Part shown: piece after piece, positions 17,121-25,692 of the stretch | How positions within the stretch are numbered: the first letter of the stretch is position 1 | How the letters are laid out: every line of letters begins with the position of its first letter | NCBI RefSeq assembly: GCF_007830355.1 | Contig: NZ_VLKO01000004.1 | Coordinates: 1 to 64,000, forward strand | Source of the DNA: Flavobacterium tiangeerense | GTDB taxonomy: Bacteria; Bacteroidota; Bacteroidia; Flavobacteriales; Flavobacteriaceae | DNA length: 64,000 nucleotides | Reading direction: 5' to 3' | Notes under the pieces: generated by a model | Databases searched by the model: none | The model's input: only the letters and a program-made list of their open reading frames with translations | Told to the model about the DNA's origin: nothing | Program-made: the position numbers and the translations under genes

Positions 17121-18631
17121 TGGATGTAAGTTTTAGTGCGCCGCAAAGACAATCTCCAGTGGGAGTCTTAGTGTTGTTTTTTTATACTTTACAAAAAAAT
17201 GCTCGCGCTTTTTGGCCTCTAATTGTAGTATATGCTTTTAAATTCAAGGAGTTAAATATTTTGTACCTGGTTACGGGTATTGTGTTGTTTTTAATATTGA
17301 TAGGCGTTATATCGTATTTGAAATACCGCAGTTTCACCTTTTTTTTAGATGCTGAAAAAGATGAATTTATTATTTCTGATGGGATTTTAAACAAAACCAA
17401 AACTGCCATACAGCTGGATAAAATTCAACAAGTAAACATCAACCAGTCTTTTATTCAAAAATTAATTGGTGTTTATGAATTGCATGTTGATACTGCAGGA
17501 AGTGCAAAAAAAGAGGGTCATATTAAAGCTATTTCTCATGAAGTGGCGTTAGAATTAAAATCGCGTTTGCTTGACCAATCGGCTTTAAAAATAAGTCAAG
17601 ATTTAGATATGAATTTAAACCTTGCTGATAAAGAAGCAGCAGCAACTGAGGCGCCTTTTGTAACCATAGGGTTGCTGAGTTTGTTAAAGTTAGGAATAAC
17701 CTCAAACTACGGTAAAACTATCGGATTAATTATCATTTTTGGAAGTACTATTTATGAAAATTTTAGAAAATTCAGTGAAACTGATTCCGCGTATCAAGAA
17801 CAAGTTAATTCTTATGTTGATAAAGGTTTAGCTTCTCAATCTCTTGTAATTGGTTTTGCATTTGTATTAGCAGGTGTATTGGTGCTGAATATTGCACGGG
17901 TAATTATTCAATATTATGGGTATACAATTACACGTCAAAAAAATTCTATGTTATTGTCTTATGGATTATTTAATTCTAAAAGCACCATTCTTAAGCCTGA
18001 GAAAGTCCAAATTACAACCATTAAAAGAAATTTTTTCCAAAAAAAGCTCGGTATATTAGAATTAAGAATAAGACAAGCTACTAGCGGTACTGCCGAAGAT
18101 AGAAAATCTATCATTGAAATTCCAGGATGCAGTGATTTAGAGAGCAGTTCGGTTTTACAATTATTGTATGATCAAATACCTGAAAAAGGTTTATCCTTGA
18201 AACCTAATTTTAGAGTGTTAGCTGTAGCGTTATTGTTGTTTATCCTTCTTCCTGTTTTATTGTTCTACGCCATAGGAGCTTGGGTGGAACCCGTTGCATT
18301 TGACTTTGCATATTTAGTTCCTATTTATGTAATTTTTATAGGTTTACTACAGTATTTTAAATTCAAAAATAATAGATTGTTCATTCATGATAATTTTATC
18401 ATCAAGCAAAGTGGTGGTTGGGATATCAGCACGGCAATTATCGAGCCTCATAAAATACAAGCCGTTACCACATCGCAATATTTTTGGCATAAAAAATTAG
18501 ATCTTGGTTCTGTTATTTTGCACACTGCCGGAGGAACTATTTCGTTCCAGATGGGTAATTTTTCAATATTAAAAAGTAAAGTAAATTTGTGGTTGTATCG
18601 AATGGAAAAGTCCGATAGCAACTGGATGTAA
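17120..18631 (+). CDS. Bacterial PH-domain membrane protein, YdbT-like
   Basis: 503 residues with three bPH2 domains alternating with pairs of transmembrane helices. PH units: about 70-150 (DEFIISDGILNKTKTAIQLDKIQQVNI), about 270-350 (GLFNSKSTILKPEKVQITTIKRN) and about 420-495 (FIIKQSGGWDISTAIIEPHKIQAV). Helices lie near 15-65, 185-260 and 365-415. It is the long partner of the preceding protein, and the two probably form one membrane complex. Function unproven. Confidence 0.85.
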   Translation: MDVSFSAPQRQSPVGVLVLFFYTLQKNARAFWPLIVVYAFKFKELNILYLVTGIVLFLILIGVISYLKYRSFTFFLDAEKDEFIISDGILNKTKTAIQLDKIQQVNINQSFIQKLIGVYELHVDTAGSAKKEGHIKAISHEVALELKSRLLDQSALKISQDLDMNLNLADKEAAATEAPFVTIGLLSLLKLGITSNYGKTIGLIIIFGSTIYENFRKFSETDSAYQEQVNSYVDKGLASQSLVIGFAFVLAGVLVLNIARVIIQYYGYTITRQKNSMLLSYGLFNSKSTILKPEKVQITTIKRNFFQKKLGILELRIRQATSGTAEDRKSIIEIPGCSDLESSSVLQLLYDQIPEKGLSLKPNFRVLAVALLLFILLPVLLFYAIGAWVEPVAFDFAYLVPIYVIFIGLLQYFKFKNNRLFIHDNFIIKQSGGWDISTAIIEPHKIQAVTTSQYFWHKKLDLGSVILHTAGGTISFQMGNFSILKSKVNLWLYRMEKSDSNWM

Positions 18632-18677
18632 AAGAAAAATCCTAATTCAAATGAATTAGGAATAAAATAAAAAAAAT

Positions 18678-19640
18678 ATGAAACATTGGATTGAGGCCGC
18701 GCGTTTACGCACACTGCCATTATCAGTATCTGGAATAATCGTAGGAAGTATGTATGCTCTTGCAAATCCTACCGAAAATATTTTAACACCTACTGAAGTT
18801 TTTAGTTGGGCCATTTTTGGTTTAGCGCTTTTAACTACTTTAGGATTGCAAGTGCTGTCTAATTTTGCTAACGATTATGGTGATGGCGTTAAAGGAACCG
18901 ATAATGACGATAGAATAGGGCCTAAACGTGCTATACAAAGCGGAGTAATTACACCACAGGCCATGAAAAAGGCAATTATTATTACTTCAATAGCCACATT
19001 GATTGCAGCTATTTTATTGATTTATGTATCCTTTTCAGATACAAATATTTTCTACTCCCTATTTTTTTTAGTGCTAGGGGTAGCGGCCATTATTTCGGCC
19101 ATTCGTTACACAGTAGGAAAATCAGCTTATGGCTACCATGGTTTGGGAGATGTATTTGTGTTCATTTTCTTTGGACTAGTGAGTACCTTAGGCGTTCATT
19201 TTTTGTATACTAAACAATTGGATTTCAATTTGTTTTTACCTGCCATTGCAATAGGATTATTAAGTACCGGTGTTTTGAATTTGAACAACATGCGCGATGA
19301 AGTCTCAGACAGAAAATCAAATAAAAATACGATAGTGGTTAAAATAGGTGGAGAAAATGCCAAGAAATACCATTATTTTTTAATTATAACAGCCATGTTG
19401 CTTGTTGTAATTTTTGCTGTAATCAGTCAGTACAGACTTGATCAGTATTTATTTATCATAGCATTTATTCCATTATTAAAACATTTGAAAACAGTTTACA
19501 ACAATAAAAATCACAAAGATCTTGACCCTGAACTTAAAAAATTAGCCTTGAGTACCTTTGCTTTAGCTATCTTATTATCAATATGTATGGTTTCATTCAT
19601 TCAAGATTTATTTGTAAATTTATTCCTTGGCGGAAGATAA
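18678..19640 (+). CDS. menA: 1,4-dihydroxy-2-naphthoate polyprenyltransferase
   Basis: 320 residues, UbiA-superfamily integral membrane enzyme with eight to nine helices. It attaches the polyprenyl tail to DHNA and gives demethylmenaquinone. The first Asp-rich motif is NFANDYGDGVKGTDNDDR followed by GPKRAIQSG; the second region is NLNNMRDEVSDRKSNKNT. The N-terminus WIEAARLRTLPLSVSGIIVG is characteristic of MenA. It lies 46 bp after the YdbT-like gene and 30 bp before the UPF0173 gene. Confidence 0.97.
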   Translation: MKHWIEAARLRTLPLSVSGIIVGSMYALANPTENILTPTEVFSWAIFGLALLTTLGLQVLSNFANDYGDGVKGTDNDDRIGPKRAIQSGVITPQAMKKAIIITSIATLIAAILLIYVSFSDTNIFYSLFFLVLGVAAIISAIRYTVGKSAYGYHGLGDVFVFIFFGLVSTLGVHFLYTKQLDFNLFLPAIAIGLLSTGVLNLNNMRDEVSDRKSNKNTIVVKIGGENAKKYHYFLIITAMLLVVIFAVISQYRLDQYLFIIAFIPLLKHLKTVYNNKNHKDLDPELKKLALSTFALAILLSICMVSFIQDLFVNLFLGGR

Positions 19641-19670
19641 TTTAAGAACTAAACTTTTAAAACAATAACA

Positions 19671-20348
19671 ATGAAAATAACATTTTACGGTCACGCATCA
19701 TTAGGAATAGAAGTTGGTGGCAAACACATACTTGTTGATCCATTTATATCTGCAAATCCTTTAGCAGCCCACATCAACATTGACAGTCTTGCAGCGGATT
19801 ATATTTTATTAACTCACGCACACGGAGATCATATTCTTGATGTAGAAGCCATAGCTTCAAGAACAAACGCTGTAATTGTATCCAATGCTGAAATTGCAGG
19901 ATATTATGGTGCAAAAGGGTTTCAATCGCACCCAATGAACCACGGTGGAAGTTGGAAATTTGATTTTGGAAAAGTAAAATACGTAAATGCAATTCACTCC
20001 AGCTCTTTTCCAGACGGCTCTTACGGAGGGAATCCTGGTGGTTTTGTCATAGAAGGCGAGCACAAAAATATTTATATTGCAGGTGATACGGCACTTACCA
20101 TGGATATGAAACTCATTCCATTGCGCACTAAACTTGATTTAGCCATTTTACCAATAGGTGATAACTTCACCATGGATGTTGAGGATGCTATAATTGCATC
20201 AGATTTTGTAGAATGTGATAAAATTTTAGGATACCATTTTGACACTTTCGGCTACATCGAAATCAATAAAGAAGACGCCATTAGAAAGTTTTTCAATAAA
20301 GGAAAAGATTTAATGTTGCTAGAAATTGGGAACTCTATTGATTTGTAA
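19671..20348 (+). CDS. UPF0173 metal-dependent hydrolase
   Basis: 225 residues, metallo-beta-lactamase fold. The metal-binding motif is THAHGDH (about 44-50); a further ligand region is YIAGDTALTMDMKLI, and a late His lies in ILGYHFDTFGYIE. The N-terminus MKITFYGHASLGIEVGGKHI matches UPF0173/YtkL. Substrate unknown. Last gene of the apparent menB operon; a dispersed repeat begins 9 bp after its stop. Confidence 0.9.
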   Translation: MKITFYGHASLGIEVGGKHILVDPFISANPLAAHINIDSLAADYILLTHAHGDHILDVEAIASRTNAVIVSNAEIAGYYGAKGFQSHPMNHGGSWKFDFGKVKYVNAIHSSSFPDGSYGGNPGGFVIEGEHKNIYIAGDTALTMDMKLIPLRTKLDLAILPIGDNFTMDVEDAIIASDFVECDKILGYHFDTFGYIEINKEDAIRKFFNKGKDLMLLEIGNSIDL

Positions 20349-20356
20349 TTTTTTTT

Positions 20357-20453
20357 AGGAGCTATTTCCTGCTATTCGTTACAATCTTTTATAAGCCGTA
20401 AGCCTTGATGGGCTTACGGCTTTATAAAAGGATTTTCACTGCTATCAGGGCTA
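20357..20453 (+). repeat. Dispersed structured repeat, copy 2
   Basis: Starts AGGAGCTATTTCCTGCTATTCG and ends CACTGCTATCAGGGCTA. The core is a strong hairpin: ATAAGCCGTAAGCC (20391-20404) pairs with GGGCTTACGGCTTTAT (20410-20425). Shares end segments with 13919-14013 and 47644-47725. It may act as a terminator after the UPF0173 gene, though no poly-T follows. Confidence 0.75.
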
Positions 20454-20532
20454 GGAAAATACCATTCATAAGTACTAAGCGTACTCCTAAACACGTTTTA
20501 GAATATCATGTTATCCATTATTTTATCTTACC

Positions 20533-21738
20533 ATGCAAAATAAAAAGCTATTTGTTTTTGTTCTATTCTTACTTTCTTTCCACACTATTTTTGCACAACA
20601 AGATGGTTATTGGGATAAAACCAGAGCTACAACAGAAGAAATCACGGTATCTGCACGAGACAGAATCATCATCAAAACTCAAGATTTTCCAGAGGGAACC
20701 ACTGAGGTCGTTTTTAGAATTACCCTCTTAGATAAAAACCAGCAAATGGCTGGAAGTTTGGTTTCTGTTTTAAAATCAATTCCAGATCCTACAGGAATTA
20801 GTCAAGGATCAGCAGGAGCTGTTTTTATTTTGTCTAAAATTTCAGGAGATGATACCTGTAAGTATGCCATATTTACAAGTGCTGATTTAGCAAAACAATA
20901 CAAAGAAAACGGAAAAACAGATACTGCCTGTTTGGTTCAAAACACACCAATAAGCAAAGATGCCAAACGACTTTCAACTGATAAATCGGCTTGTATGCAA
21001 AGCAACAAGGGCAACTTGTGGTTTGGTTTTGAAAGTAAAAACTGGATTATGAACCAGAAAATAATTTTAGAAGTTGTTCCTTGGGTTAATAAAAAGTTAA
21101 GTCGTGGCTGGACAATTGAAAACAGAAAGTCTATTATTGATCAATGTAAAACATCAAACTTGGCTCAAAAAATGAGTAATTCTGATGATTTTTGTGTTTG
21201 TATATTAGATAAAATTCAAACTAAATACACCTTTTCCGAGTTTCAAAAATTATTAGCTGTAGAGCGTGCAAAAGCGTATAAAGATTTTGGAAGTAGTTGT
21301 TTTGGCGAAAGCAACCTTTCGACTGCTGTTTATGAAGACTTAAGAAAACAAGCTGCTGCATTAGCAAATCAAGGCAAACATGGTGAAGCCATACAAAAAC
21401 TGACTACCATTATCAATGATGGAAAAGCTACTGCACTAGATTACAATGCTATTGGATACAGTTATTTAGTGACAAAACAATATGGAAAGGCATTGAAATT
21501 TTTAAAAGAAGGCCAAAAAAAGGATGAAACAGAATTGTTAATTCAGCTTAATTTGGCGCATGCGTATTTGTTAAACGAAAATTTTTCCTTGGCCAAAGCC
21601 ATTTACAAACAATACCAGTCTCAAAACGTAACGGATAGTTTGAGTTGGACACAAAAAATTAAGCAAGATTTTGAAGCCTTTAAAAAAGCTGGAATCGTGT
21701 CTAATGATTTTGAAAAAGTTTTAAAAATAGTAGATTAA
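20533..21738 (+). CDS. Secreted TPR-containing hypothetical protein
   Basis: 401 residues with a signal peptide (MQNKKLFVF to TIFAQ). The middle part (about 25-260) is unrecognised and contains six or more Cys, including DFCVCILDKIQTKY. The C-terminal 120 residues are two to three TPR units: GEAIQKLTTIINDGKATALDYNAIGYSYL and ALKFLKEGQKKDETELLIQLNLAHAYL. TPRs suggest a protein-binding role in the periplasm or at the outer membrane. menC follows 40 bp later, so the two may share a transcript. Confidence 0.75.
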   Translation: MQNKKLFVFVLFLLSFHTIFAQQDGYWDKTRATTEEITVSARDRIIIKTQDFPEGTTEVVFRITLLDKNQQMAGSLVSVLKSIPDPTGISQGSAGAVFILSKISGDDTCKYAIFTSADLAKQYKENGKTDTACLVQNTPISKDAKRLSTDKSACMQSNKGNLWFGFESKNWIMNQKIILEVVPWVNKKLSRGWTIENRKSIIDQCKTSNLAQKMSNSDDFCVCILDKIQTKYTFSEFQKLLAVERAKAYKDFGSSCFGESNLSTAVYEDLRKQAAALANQGKHGEAIQKLTTIINDGKATALDYNAIGYSYLVTKQYGKALKFLKEGQKKDETELLIQLNLAHAYLLNENFSLAKAIYKQYQSQNVTDSLSWTQKIKQDFEAFKKAGIVSNDFEKVLKIVD

Positions 21739-21778
21739 ATCAATCAAGATCTTCACTTACACAAAAAAAAAATATATT

Positions 21779-22825
21779 TTGAAAGCAACCTATCACAAAT
21801 ACATTCTTAATTTTAAACGCCCATCTGGTACTTCACGCGGGGTAATGAACGATAAAGAAACTTGGTTTATAGTTTTAGAACAAGATGACAAAAAAGGAAT
21901 TGGCGAGTGTGGCATTTTAAGAGGTTTAAGTATAGATGATAGACCTGATTATGAAGAAAAATTAAAGTGGACCTGCGAAAACATTCACTTAGGAAAGGTA
22001 AAACTATGGGAAGCTTTATTAGAATTTCCTTCCATTCAGTTTGGTGTAGAAATGGCTTTTCAATCGATAGAGAGTCATCATCCTTTTTTGTTATTCCCAT
22101 CTGAATTTACAGCTGGTAAAAAAGCAATGGTAATTAATGGACTGGTATGGATGGGTGAGGAGCAGTTTATGAAAAAGCAAATAGAAGAGAAGCTGGCAGA
22201 TGGTTTTAAATGTATTAAACTTAAAATAGGAGCCATAGATTTTGATGCAGAACTTCAATTGCTTAAGTTTATTAGAGATCATTTTTCGCCAGAGCAAATA
22301 GAAATTCGGGTTGATGCTAATGGTGCATTTGCGGTAGAAAACGCTTTAGATAAGTTGCTACAACTTCATGAATTTAAGATACATAGTATTGAACAGCCAA
22401 TTCAAAAAAATCAAATTGAAAAGATGGCAGAGCTGTGTGAGAAAACTCCATTTCCTATAGCGCTAGATGAAGAGTTGATAGGAGTTTTTTTGAAAGAGGA
22501 TAAAGAGCAATTATTACTTCAAATAAAACCACAATACATTATTCTTAAACCTAGTTTTATAGGCGGTTTTAAAGGCACGCAAGAATGGATTGATTTGGCT
22601 GAAAAGCACCAAATAGGGTGGTGGATTACCTCTGCACTAGAGAGTAACATTGGATTAAATGCCATAGCACAATGGACATTTGAGAAAAATAGTGCTATGC
22701 CACAAGGATTAGGAACTGGAGCTTTGTACACTAATAATTTTGATTGTCCGCTTGATGTTACAAATGGTCATTTATGGTATAAACTTACAACTGATTGGGA
22801 CTTTGACTTTTCAAAATTGTTGTAA
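21779..22825 (+). CDS. menC: o-Succinylbenzoate synthase
   Basis: 348 residues, enolase superfamily. It dehydrates SHCHC to o-succinylbenzoate. Catalytic residues are visible: CIKLKIGA (KxK acid/base pair), VDANGAF, SIEQPI and ALDEEL (three metal ligands), and ILKPSFIGG (second Lys). The frame has no ATG near the N-terminus. The only start that keeps the conserved beginning KATYHKYILNFKRPSGTSRG is a TTG at 21779, preceded by an A-rich stretch; the first ATG would remove 23 residues including the capping-domain start. menE, which often lies next to menC, is absent; the next gene is on the other strand. Confidence 0.95.
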   Translation: MKATYHKYILNFKRPSGTSRGVMNDKETWFIVLEQDDKKGIGECGILRGLSIDDRPDYEEKLKWTCENIHLGKVKLWEALLEFPSIQFGVEMAFQSIESHHPFLLFPSEFTAGKKAMVINGLVWMGEEQFMKKQIEEKLADGFKCIKLKIGAIDFDAELQLLKFIRDHFSPEQIEIRVDANGAFAVENALDKLLQLHEFKIHSIEQPIQKNQIEKMAELCEKTPFPIALDEELIGVFLKEDKEQLLLQIKPQYIILKPSFIGGFKGTQEWIDLAEKHQIGWWITSALESNIGLNAIAQWTFEKNSAMPQGLGTGALYTNNFDCPLDVTNGHLWYKLTTDWDFDFSKLL

Positions 22826-22845
22826 TAATTAAAAAGTAAATGTCA

Positions 22846-23322
22846 CTATTTTGTATTTTTAGAAATATACTTTTGAAGTGATTCTTGAGCTTGATTCTGA
22901 ATTTTTCCCTGAAAAAATCCGGTCCATCCCAATAAAAATCCTGTAATACCAAAGGCTTGCTTAGACCATTTATAGAGGTCAAAATCATCTGTATGCTTTA
23001 TAATTAAACCGTCTTTAAATTGAAATTGGGCAATAATTTTGTTGATTACAGTTCTATTTGTTTTGGTAAATAAATAGGTAGCTTGCCAGTGCGCTGATCC
23101 AGTGAACTCATTTGCTTTGCAATCAGAAAAAATCACTTTTAAATTTCCGTTGCTTCGTTCTAAAAGCATTTTCCACATTTGGCAAACATCATTTTCTTTT
23201 AATAAACCAAAAACTGGATCGCGAAATTCAATTTTAGAATGATAGCATTCACACATTGTTGAGGCATCGGCATTAGCAAAAGCAGTATAAAACTTAATTA
23301 TGGTTTTTTCGTTTGGTGTCAT
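22846..23322 (-). CDS. SnoaL/NTF2-like family protein
   Basis: 158 residues with an NTF2-like cone fold in the first 115: EKTIIKFYTAFANADASTMCECYHSKIEFRDPVFG, SAHWQATYLFTKTNRTV and FQFKDGLIIKHTDDFDLYKWSKQAFG. The C-terminal 40 residues (GFLLGWTGFFQGKIQNQAQESL) are typical of this flavobacterial subgroup. Known relatives are isomerases, hydrolases or simply binding proteins, so no reaction can be assigned. It faces menC tail to tail with 20 bp between. Confidence 0.85.
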   Translation of the reverse strand: MTPNEKTIIKFYTAFANADASTMCECYHSKIEFRDPVFGLLKENDVCQMWKMLLERSNGNLKVIFSDCKANEFTGSAHWQATYLFTKTNRTVINKIIAQFQFKDGLIIKHTDDFDLYKWSKQAFGITGFLLGWTGFFQGKIQNQAQESLQKYISKNTK

Positions 23323-23502
23323 AGCTACAAAAATTTAATAGTAAAAATAATAATTTTATGTTATACTTTAGTTGTTAAAATAGGAATATAGAAAAATGAA
23401 ATACTTTTAATGTATAATTTGAATTGCTTAATTCAATATACAAAGCGCCATTCAGGATTGATATTTGTAATTTCATTTTATAAAAATAAATTTTTATGTA
23501 AA

Positions 23503-23540
23503 AAAAAGAGGACAGACTGTTAAGTTTCTGTCCTCTTTTT
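23503..23540 (-). terminator. Intrinsic terminator of the OmpA operon
   Basis: Arms AAAAAGAGGACAGA and TCTGTCCTCTTTTT around a 10-nt loop; read on the minus strand a T run follows. It lies 35 bp after the OmpA gene. Confidence 0.85.
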
Positions 23541-23574
23541 GGAATTAATAAATGGTATTCTGTATTACTTAGTT

Positions 23575-25608
23575 TTATTTGACAGCTGGAATGATATCAA
23601 TTATTACTGTACGATTGTAAAAACGTTCTTCGGGAGTTTTATTGTCAAAAGGTGCGTTATTTTCGTTTTCACCATAACCAGAAACGTCAAATTTCACATC
23701 GCTTCTACCAGCTTTACTCAAGCTATTTTGAAGTATGGTTTTTACATCATTGGCGCGAGCTAAAGACAATTCTTGATTGTAAGCCACCTCACCAATAACA
23801 TCTGTATGACCTTTGATAATTACTGTTGCACCTATAGGAATTTTAGGTGTAACTATTTCAGTAAGATATTTATCATACAATGAAATTGCTTTAGATGTGT
23901 TAAATTCATAGATGATGCTGTATCTGGTACCTTCTTCCATTTTTGCAGGAGTCCAAAGAACCATGTGAACGGGAGTTTCTTTCTCTATAATTTTACCACT
24001 TTTAGTTTGACCAATCATTTTTATTTTATAATCACCTTCGGGACGTGTACCTAAAATCATTTTTCCTGGTATGCTTACCTCATCTTGAGTATAAGGCCCA
24101 AAAGGCTGTGTTTTTCCCTGTTCATCAGTTATTTGTAAGGACCATGAAGACAATGCTTCACCAGCTCCTTTATTATTAAAAGTAACATAACTATCAACTG
24201 GTGCTTCTTGCGATGCAATAATCTGTACTGGTTTTAATGGTGCATCAGGACCACTTTGAAATTCCATCAATAAATCAGGGGAATTACTTTCTATAGAAAC
24301 TCTACGATCTCCTTCACGAAGTAACACTAGTTCTAATGTTCCTCCAGGTTGTTCTGATGGGATATTTGGTTTACTTTGACCTTTAGTAGTAATTCTAGAG
24401 GCGTCTATTGCAAATATATTTACCAAATACGTTTTAACAGATTCAGCCATTGCTAGACCATCTGTATTGTCATTATTTGATGAACCAACTAACATGATTG
24501 TTGATGAAGGATTTTTTTGCATACGATCGCCCAGTATGTTCAGCACGTTGTAATAAACCGTCATTTGTCGTTTTGAACGATCTGACAAATTTTTTGGAGC
24601 AAAAGTTTCTAATTGGTCTTCTTTGAAGTCTTTCACTTGGTTTTTCGTTAATTCAACATAACGATTTGGAATTTGTGTAGACCCTTCATTAAAGAAAACA
24701 TAATTTCTAAGGGGGAAAATTTCAGTCATTCTTCTTTCTCCAGGAACATTGATAGGAGAATTTACGGAAAACTGTACTTCAGGATCTTTAAATAAATCTG
24801 TTGCTTCTTGAATCTCTTTTCCTTGTCCAAATTTAAGCGCAACACCAGCTCTAATAGTTGTTATATTCCAAGTTTCTGTAGCACGTGGATTTTGACCAAA
24901 ATAAGGTTGGAACGAAACAAAAGGGGATAATACAAACTGTGTTTTGTTACGATCCGATGAAAGTGGAATATCATAACCAGCGCCAATTTGCACGGACAGA
25001 ATAGTTTTCTCAATCTCACTAAATTCACCCGTTACAGCAGCAGAAGGAGCTTGATCAGGGAAAGCTGGATTAATTCCTAATTGATAGGTGAATGATTTGT
25101 CTAGATTGAATGCCAATCTTGGACCTCCATAAAGGTAAAAATTAGATTTAAACGGTGCAAAACGTACGCTAGGTTCTACAGTAATGTAACTAAGATCAGT
25201 TTTTAAATCAGCAGGACAGTCACATGCAGTAAGGACTTGGTCAAAAGAACCTTTACGGCTATCAAACCCGGCTTGCAACATAACTCCCCATCTTGAAGTA
25301 GCAGGACGATATTCTAAAAGTGGTGCAATAAAAAGCCTTGTGCCATTTCCTTCATGAAAAGTAGCAGGAGGAGTAAAGCTTGCATTTAACTGATTAGTAG
25401 ACCCTTCGTAAAAATTGAAATTGGCGCCACCAGCAACACCGAAGTACCAAGAAGGAGTAGTATATTTAATAGATTGAACTTCTTGTGCTTGAACAGTTGT
25501 TTGAGCACCTAACCATGTCAAAGAGACTACTAAAAGTCTTTTAATTGAGAGGTTAGTAGGAGACCAAGAATTACTTGGTCCCTTTTTTAAATTATTAATA
25601 TTGTACAT
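23575..25608 (-). CDS. OmpA-family outer membrane protein with two OmpA-like domains
   Basis: 677 residues with a signal peptide ending VQAQ (about 42). Residues about 50-245 look like an outer-membrane beta-barrel (alternating strands, many Gly/Tyr, SFQPYFGQNPRATETWNITTIRAGVALKFG). A degenerate OmpA-like domain lies at about 300-430 (GSTQIPNRY, IMLVGSSNNDNTDGLAMAES). A clear peptidoglycan-binding OmpA domain is at about 560-677 (YEFNTSKAIS, IIKGHTDVIGEVAYNQELSLARA, VSGYGENENNAPFDNKTPEERFYNRTV). It probably ties the outer membrane to peptidoglycan. It follows the ice-binding lipoprotein gene by 84 bp and is likely in its operon. Confidence 0.9.
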   Translation of the reverse strand: MYNINNLKKGPSNSWSPTNLSIKRLLVVSLTWLGAQTTVQAQEVQSIKYTTPSWYFGVAGGANFNFYEGSTNQLNASFTPPATFHEGNGTRLFIAPLLEYRPATSRWGVMLQAGFDSRKGSFDQVLTACDCPADLKTDLSYITVEPSVRFAPFKSNFYLYGGPRLAFNLDKSFTYQLGINPAFPDQAPSAAVTGEFSEIEKTILSVQIGAGYDIPLSSDRNKTQFVLSPFVSFQPYFGQNPRATETWNITTIRAGVALKFGQGKEIQEATDLFKDPEVQFSVNSPINVPGERRMTEIFPLRNYVFFNEGSTQIPNRYVELTKNQVKDFKEDQLETFAPKNLSDRSKRQMTVYYNVLNILGDRMQKNPSSTIMLVGSSNNDNTDGLAMAESVKTYLVNIFAIDASRITTKGQSKPNIPSEQPGGTLELVLLREGDRRVSIESNSPDLLMEFQSGPDAPLKPVQIIASQEAPVDSYVTFNNKGAGEALSSWSLQITDEQGKTQPFGPYTQDEVSIPGKMILGTRPEGDYKIKMIGQTKSGKIIEKETPVHMVLWTPAKMEEGTRYSIIYEFNTSKAISLYDKYLTEIVTPKIPIGATVIIKGHTDVIGEVAYNQELSLARANDVKTILQNSLSKAGRSDVKFDVSGYGENENNAPFDNKTPEERFYNRTVIIDIIPAVK

Positions 25609-25692
25609 GATATATTTTTTTAATTAATTTTTAATGCATCTATCCTTTTTGAGATATATTAGTTTGATTCTAAATTATGTATCGTTAAAGGC

